Under the pieces are notes generated by a model. That model saw nothing but the letters and a program-made list of their open reading frames with translations. It did not search any database and was not told the origin of the DNA. Below, in pieces: positions 61,136 through 64,000 of a DNA stretch of 64,000 nt; the stretch's first letter is position 1, and the number at the start of each line of letters is the position of its first letter. Source of the stretch: Rhizobium sp. TH2 (GTDB lineage Bacteria; Pseudomonadota; Alphaproteobacteria; Rhizobiales; Rhizobiaceae); assembly GCF_024707525.1 (NCBI RefSeq), contig NZ_CP062231.1:2294001-2358000 (forward strand). Reading direction: 5' to 3'. Made by a program: the position numbers and the translations under genes.

Positions 61136-62104
61136 TCAAGGTGCCCGGAGAGTCTCGGTATACCAATTAAGCCTGCGCTCGACGTCGTCCTTGGTCTGAA
61201 GTCCAAGCGTCATGAGCTGCTGAATTCTGGACTGCGCCTCGGGACGCTGAACCGACGCTATGAACGCGTCCCACCCTGCGGCAATCTCCGCATCGTGAGG
61301 CAGGCTTGCTTGGTCGACGAGCCGTTTCGTTTCCGCTATGGCCTTTCCGTCGAATTTCGTGATGCGCATAGCGAGTGCTTGGACGAAACTGTCGAGCTGG
61401 TCATCGGGAAGCGCGCGATTGACATAGCCGTACCGTTCCGCAAGCTCGCCATCGATACCATCTGCACCCAGCAGGATTTCGAGCGCGCGGCCCCGGCCCA
61501 TAAGCCTGGGGAGCCTTGCCATCGGCCCTCCGCCCGGCACGAGCGCAGCGCCGACCTCCCACTGCGACAGGACCGCCTTTTCACGACTTGCAAACCGCAT
61601 GTCGCTGGCCAGTGCAAGTTCGCTACCGACACCCGTTGCACGGCCTCGGATCAGGCAAATCGACACGACGTGAGAGCGGCTCAACCGAACCAGCATGTCG
61701 GGAAGCGGATGAAGCCCTGTCGGGCCGGCCCGCAGACCCGTGGAATCTGAGAGGGGAGGAATGAAATTGTAGTGCGTGAGAAAGAAATCAGGCACGGCAC
61801 TGTCGAAGACAACCACCTTGAGAAGCGGGTCGTTTTCGATTGCCGTGATAACTGCCTCGAGCTGCGGTATGGTTTCGGGTCCGAAGATGTTGAAGGGCGG
61901 GTTGTCGAAGGTGACCCGCCAGTAAGCGGGTGTGCGGCGCTCGACGCGAATTTGCCGCTCCGACGACTTTGCGTCATCCGCGCCGGAATCCTTGTTGACA
62001 GCGACAGTATTCGGCTGCGCAGATTCTGATGATGCCGGCATGGCGCTTGCCAATGCGACGATGATCGCTGCAGCGTATGTAAGCTTCGACGGGAATGGGG
62101 GCAT
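61136..62104 (-). CDS. Enoyl-CoA hydratase/isomerase (crotonase) family protein with a signal peptide
   Basis: A crotonase-fold protein of 322 residues. The fold begins near residue 55 (RRTPAYWRVTFDNPPFNIFG) and includes the oxyanion-hole region VVFDSAVPDFFLTHYNF, GRATGVGSELALASDMRFAS and LSQWEVGAALVPGGGPMARL, each with Glu or Gly at usual catalytic positions. Unusually, the N-terminus KLTYAAAIIVALASAMPASS is a good Sec signal, followed by a charged linker of about 30 residues. AGGAGGAAGTC directly before the ATG supports this start, so the protein is probably exported to the periplasm. CoA thioesters are not expected there; its substrate is unknown. Confidence 0.82.
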   Translation of the reverse strand: MPPFPSKLTYAAAIIVALASAMPASSESAQPNTVAVNKDSGADDAKSSERQIRVERRTPAYWRVTFDNPPFNIFGPETIPQLEAVITAIENDPLLKVVVFDSAVPDFFLTHYNFIPPLSDSTGLRAGPTGLHPLPDMLVRLSRSHVVSICLIRGRATGVGSELALASDMRFASREKAVLSQWEVGAALVPGGGPMARLPRLMGRGRALEILLGADGIDGELAERYGYVNRALPDDQLDSFVQALAMRITKFDGKAIAETKRLVDQASLPHDAEIAAGWDAFIASVQRPEAQSRIQQLMTLGLQTKDDVERRLNWYTETLRAP

Positions 62105-62318
62105 GACTTCCTCCTGTGGGATTGCCGCTGTTCAGATGCGTAGTGGCTAGGCCCGGAGCAGAGCCAAAGCTATTGCACGATGGTATCGGCAGTACTTTCG
62201 GATTGCCTGTTTCGACTATGCAGCGCGACCGACACCAAGGCACAATAGACCTGTGTGGCCTATAGGCTCATCTTCGACACCCTTGCGGAACAGAACCCTA
62301 AACATGCGGAGAAAGACG

Positions 62319-62990
62319 ATGAAAATCCTGATGGTTTTGACTTCACACGACAAGCTCGGCAACACAGGCGAGCCGACCGGCTTCTGGCTCGAGGAGTTCG
62401 CCGCACCCTATTACGTCTTCACGGAGGCCGGCGCTGAAGTGACTCTGGCGTCGCCGAAAGGCGGCCAACCGCCGATCGATCCCAAGAGCGATGATCCTGC
62501 TGGCCAGACCGAGGCGATGATCCGGTTCAAGAACGATCCTGTGGCGAAAAAGGCGCTGGCCAACACCATCAGGCTCAGCGACATCAAGGCCGATGGTTTC
62601 GATACGGTGTTTTATCCCGGCGGACACGGCCCGATGTGGGATCTCGTCGATGACAGACACTCGATTTCCCTGATCGAGCGTTTTTACAACGCAGGCAAGC
62701 CCGTCGCGGCCGTCTGTCACGCGCCGGCGGTGCTGAAAAACGTGACGTACCAAGGTCAGCCGATCGTCAAGGGCAAGCGCGTCACCGGCTTCACCAACAG
62801 TGAGGAGGAAGCCGTTCAGCTGACGAAGGTTGTGCCGTTTCTGGTCGAGGATGAATTGAAGCGCCTGGGCGGCCTCTATGAGAAGGCTGCCGATTGGGCG
62901 GATTTTACCATCGTCGATGGACGCCTGATAACCGGCCAGAACCCGTCGTCGTCGGGCTCGGCAGCCCGGGAGCTTCTGAAGCTCCTGTAG
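62319..62990 (+). CDS. Type 1 glutamine amidotransferase-like protein (DJ-1/PfpI, Hsp31-like)
   Basis: A soluble 223-residue protein of the DJ-1/PfpI superfamily, in the branch with Hsp31/glyoxalase III. The nucleophilic Cys is in VAAVCHAPAVLKNV, preceded by the glycine-rich strand TVFYPGGHGPMWDLVDD; the early acid EPTGFWLEEFAAPY and EVTLASPKGGQPPID fit this subfamily. The likely activity is methylglyoxal/glyoxal detoxification or protein repair. GGAG precedes the ATG at 62319; longer frames upstream do not fit. It is convergent with the tautomerase gene across a shared terminator. Confidence 0.88.
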   Translation: MKILMVLTSHDKLGNTGEPTGFWLEEFAAPYYVFTEAGAEVTLASPKGGQPPIDPKSDDPAGQTEAMIRFKNDPVAKKALANTIRLSDIKADGFDTVFYPGGHGPMWDLVDDRHSISLIERFYNAGKPVAAVCHAPAVLKNVTYQGQPIVKGKRVTGFTNSEEEAVQLTKVVPFLVEDELKRLGGLYEKAADWADFTIVDGRLITGQNPSSSGSAARELLKLL

Positions 62991-63007
62991 GTATAGATGC
63001 CGATGCG

Positions 63008-63045
63008 AAGGTCCGCCGCCTTGCGACATGCAGGCGGCGGACCTT
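63008..63045. terminator. Bidirectional terminator, DJ-1-like gene / tautomerase gene
   Basis: A perfect 13-bp stem AAGGTCCGCCGCC / GGCGGCGGACCTT with a 12-base loop; T-tracts are short on both sides. It lies between the two convergent stop codons. Confidence 0.75.
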
Positions 63046-63056
63046 TGGTAGCAACC

Positions 63057-63299
63057 TCAGGACTTTGCCGCTGCCGCGGCGCGGATCTGGCGATACTGCT
63101 GCGTCGGCAGTCCGCCCCAGCCCCAGTTGTCGAGATCGACTTCCTCGATCACCACATAGGTCGATTCAAGCGGCTTGTTGAGGACATCGAGGAGCACCTG
63201 ACTGACACCCTTGATGATGGCGGCTTTCTCCTCCGATGAAACCGAGTTGCGGTCCGGTGTGGTTCCCTCGCGGGTAACCTGGACGGTGACGATGGGCAT
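63057..63299 (-). CDS. 4-oxalocrotonate tautomerase family protein
   Basis: A subunit of 80 residues that probably forms a small oligomer and tautomerises an enol acid using its N-terminal proline. After removal of Met, Pro-1 is exposed (M-PIVTVQVTREG). KAAIIKGVSQVLLDVLNKPL is the central helix, and YVVIEEVDLDNWGWGGLP is the hallmark of the subclass with a beta-hairpin end. The ribosome site AAGGA precedes the ATG at 63299. It follows the SDR gene on the same strand with a gap of 69 bases, so the two probably form one operon. Confidence 0.92.
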   Translation of the reverse strand: MPIVTVQVTREGTTPDRNSVSSEEKAAIIKGVSQVLLDVLNKPLESTYVVIEEVDLDNWGWGGLPTQQYRQIRAAAAAKS

Positions 63300-63368
63300 T
63301 GCAGTTATCCTTTCGAACTTTCCGATTTGAATGGTTGCGCAGTCGCGCGCTTGTCTGTGGGTCGTTGT

Positions 63369-64000
63369 TCACCAGCGGCCGGCGTTCTGGCCGCCATCGA
63401 CGTGCAGGATCTCGCCGGTGACGAAATTCGCCCCCTCGAGATAGAGCACGGCATCGACGACATCGCTGATCTCGCCCATGCGGCCGACCGGATGCAGGGT
63501 CGAAAGCGCAGCATGCGTTTCCGGCGGGTTCATCGGGGTCTTCATGATGCCGGGCGATACCGCGTTGACCCGAACGCCGCTCTTGGCGAACTCGATGGCA
63601 AGCGCCTTGGTGGCCGCATTCAGGCCGCCTTTGGTGAGCGAGGCGAGCACGGCGGGCACGCCTGATATCGGCTGGTTGACCAGGCTGGTGGTGATCGTGA
63701 CGATGTGGCCCGAGCCCTGCTTGAGCATCTCAGTCGACGCCCGCTGCGTGATGTTGAAGAAGCCGGCGACATTGACGCTCATGTTGTTGTCGTAGTCCGC
63801 CTGAGTGAATTCCGCGAACGGCTTGGCCAGGAAGACGCCGGCATTGTTGACCAGCGTATCGATACGGCCGAAGCGCTCCAGGCCCTCGCGAACGATCCGT
63901 TCCGCAGTCTCCGGCTTGCCGATGTCGCCCGCCACGGCCAGTACGTCCGGATCGGCACTGGGCTTGATTGACCGGGATGTGGCGATGACGCGGAAATTCC
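63369..64000 (-). CDS. Short-chain dehydrogenase/reductase, N-terminus beyond the window
   Basis: The minus-strand frame is open to the right edge, giving 210 residues that lack the very start (the TGxxxGxG nucleotide motif). Visible: DTLVNNAGVF (NNAG motif), the catalytic Ser in IVTITTSLVNQPIS, a divergent active-site segment in which the usual Tyr-x3-Lys reads ASLTKGGLNAATKAL (Leu/Thr before Lys), VRVNAVSPGIMKTPM and GEILHVDGGQNAG at the C-terminus. The missing tyrosine is odd for a working SDR. It is upstream of the tautomerase in the same direction. Confidence 0.85.
   Translation of the reverse strand, partial: NFRVIATSRSIKPSADPDVLAVAGDIGKPETAERIVREGLERFGRIDTLVNNAGVFLAKPFAEFTQADYDNNMSVNVAGFFNITQRASTEMLKQGSGHIVTITTSLVNQPISGVPAVLASLTKGGLNAATKALAIEFAKSGVRVNAVSPGIMKTPMNPPETHAALSTLHPVGRMGEISDVVDAVLYLEGANFVTGEILHVDGGQNAGRW

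Overview
The window looks like chromosome of an alphaproteobacterium of the order Rhizobiales (Hyphomicrobiales), close to Rhizobiaceae such as Sinorhizobium, Agrobacterium or Phyllobacterium. Evidence: the complete general amino-acid importer aapJQMP, phosphatidylcholine synthase Pcs, the periplasmic EPS regulator ExoR, a PopZ/DUF2497 polar organiser beside valS and tolC, a cysE-DUF3126 pair, clpS-clpA, a phasin, DUF982 and promoters of the CTTGAC-N17-CTATAT type. The DNA is GC-rich with strong third-position bias, so many antisense frames stay open. Species cannot be named from sequence alone.

Layout. 0-4.9 kb: rhomboid protease (cut by the left edge), PAS protein, UbiH-like hydroxylase, AEC carrier, CcdA, then tRNA-Lys. 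5-13.5 kb: an accessory block with an AT-rich gene-free stretch, a 1958-aa surface/secreted protein carrying eleven identical 118-aa repeats, and an orphan Flp pilin. 13.5-46 kb: housekeeping core. It contains a Cys/Met-metabolism PLP enzyme with a divergent Lrp regulator; a minus-strand run pcs-qor-nucleoside-type ABC importer; clpS-clpA; phasin; cysE-DUF3126; hydrolase; FAD monooxygenase; metC; aapJQMP; ilvD; exoR; valS; popZ; tolC; pcm. 46-64 kb: accessory DNA around and beyond tRNA-Cys. It holds a GH128-like glycosidase, many tiny genes (two paralogues of an unnamed 80-aa family, a truncated DUF982 protein, a minus-strand mini-operon of very small ORFs with a frameshifted XRE regulator), a LysR-amidohydrolase-Rieske catabolic module, an ankyrin-YHS pair, two class III cyclases, a stand-alone protein with an ADP-ribosyltransferase-like motif set flanked by near-identical 18-bp palindromes, a decayed alpha/beta hydrolase, a crotonase with an apparent export signal, a DJ-1/PfpI protein, a tautomerase, and an SDR cut by the right edge.

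How it fits together. The core genes cover nutrient uptake (amino acids, nucleosides), branched-chain and sulfur amino-acid synthesis, protein quality control, membrane lipid synthesis and EPS control. The least understood parts are the giant repeat protein (homogenised repeats, no Sec signal), the palindrome-flanked ART-like gene, and the cluster of tiny coupled genes at 48-52 kb. All functional calls come from reading the translated sequence and recalling families; no database search was run.
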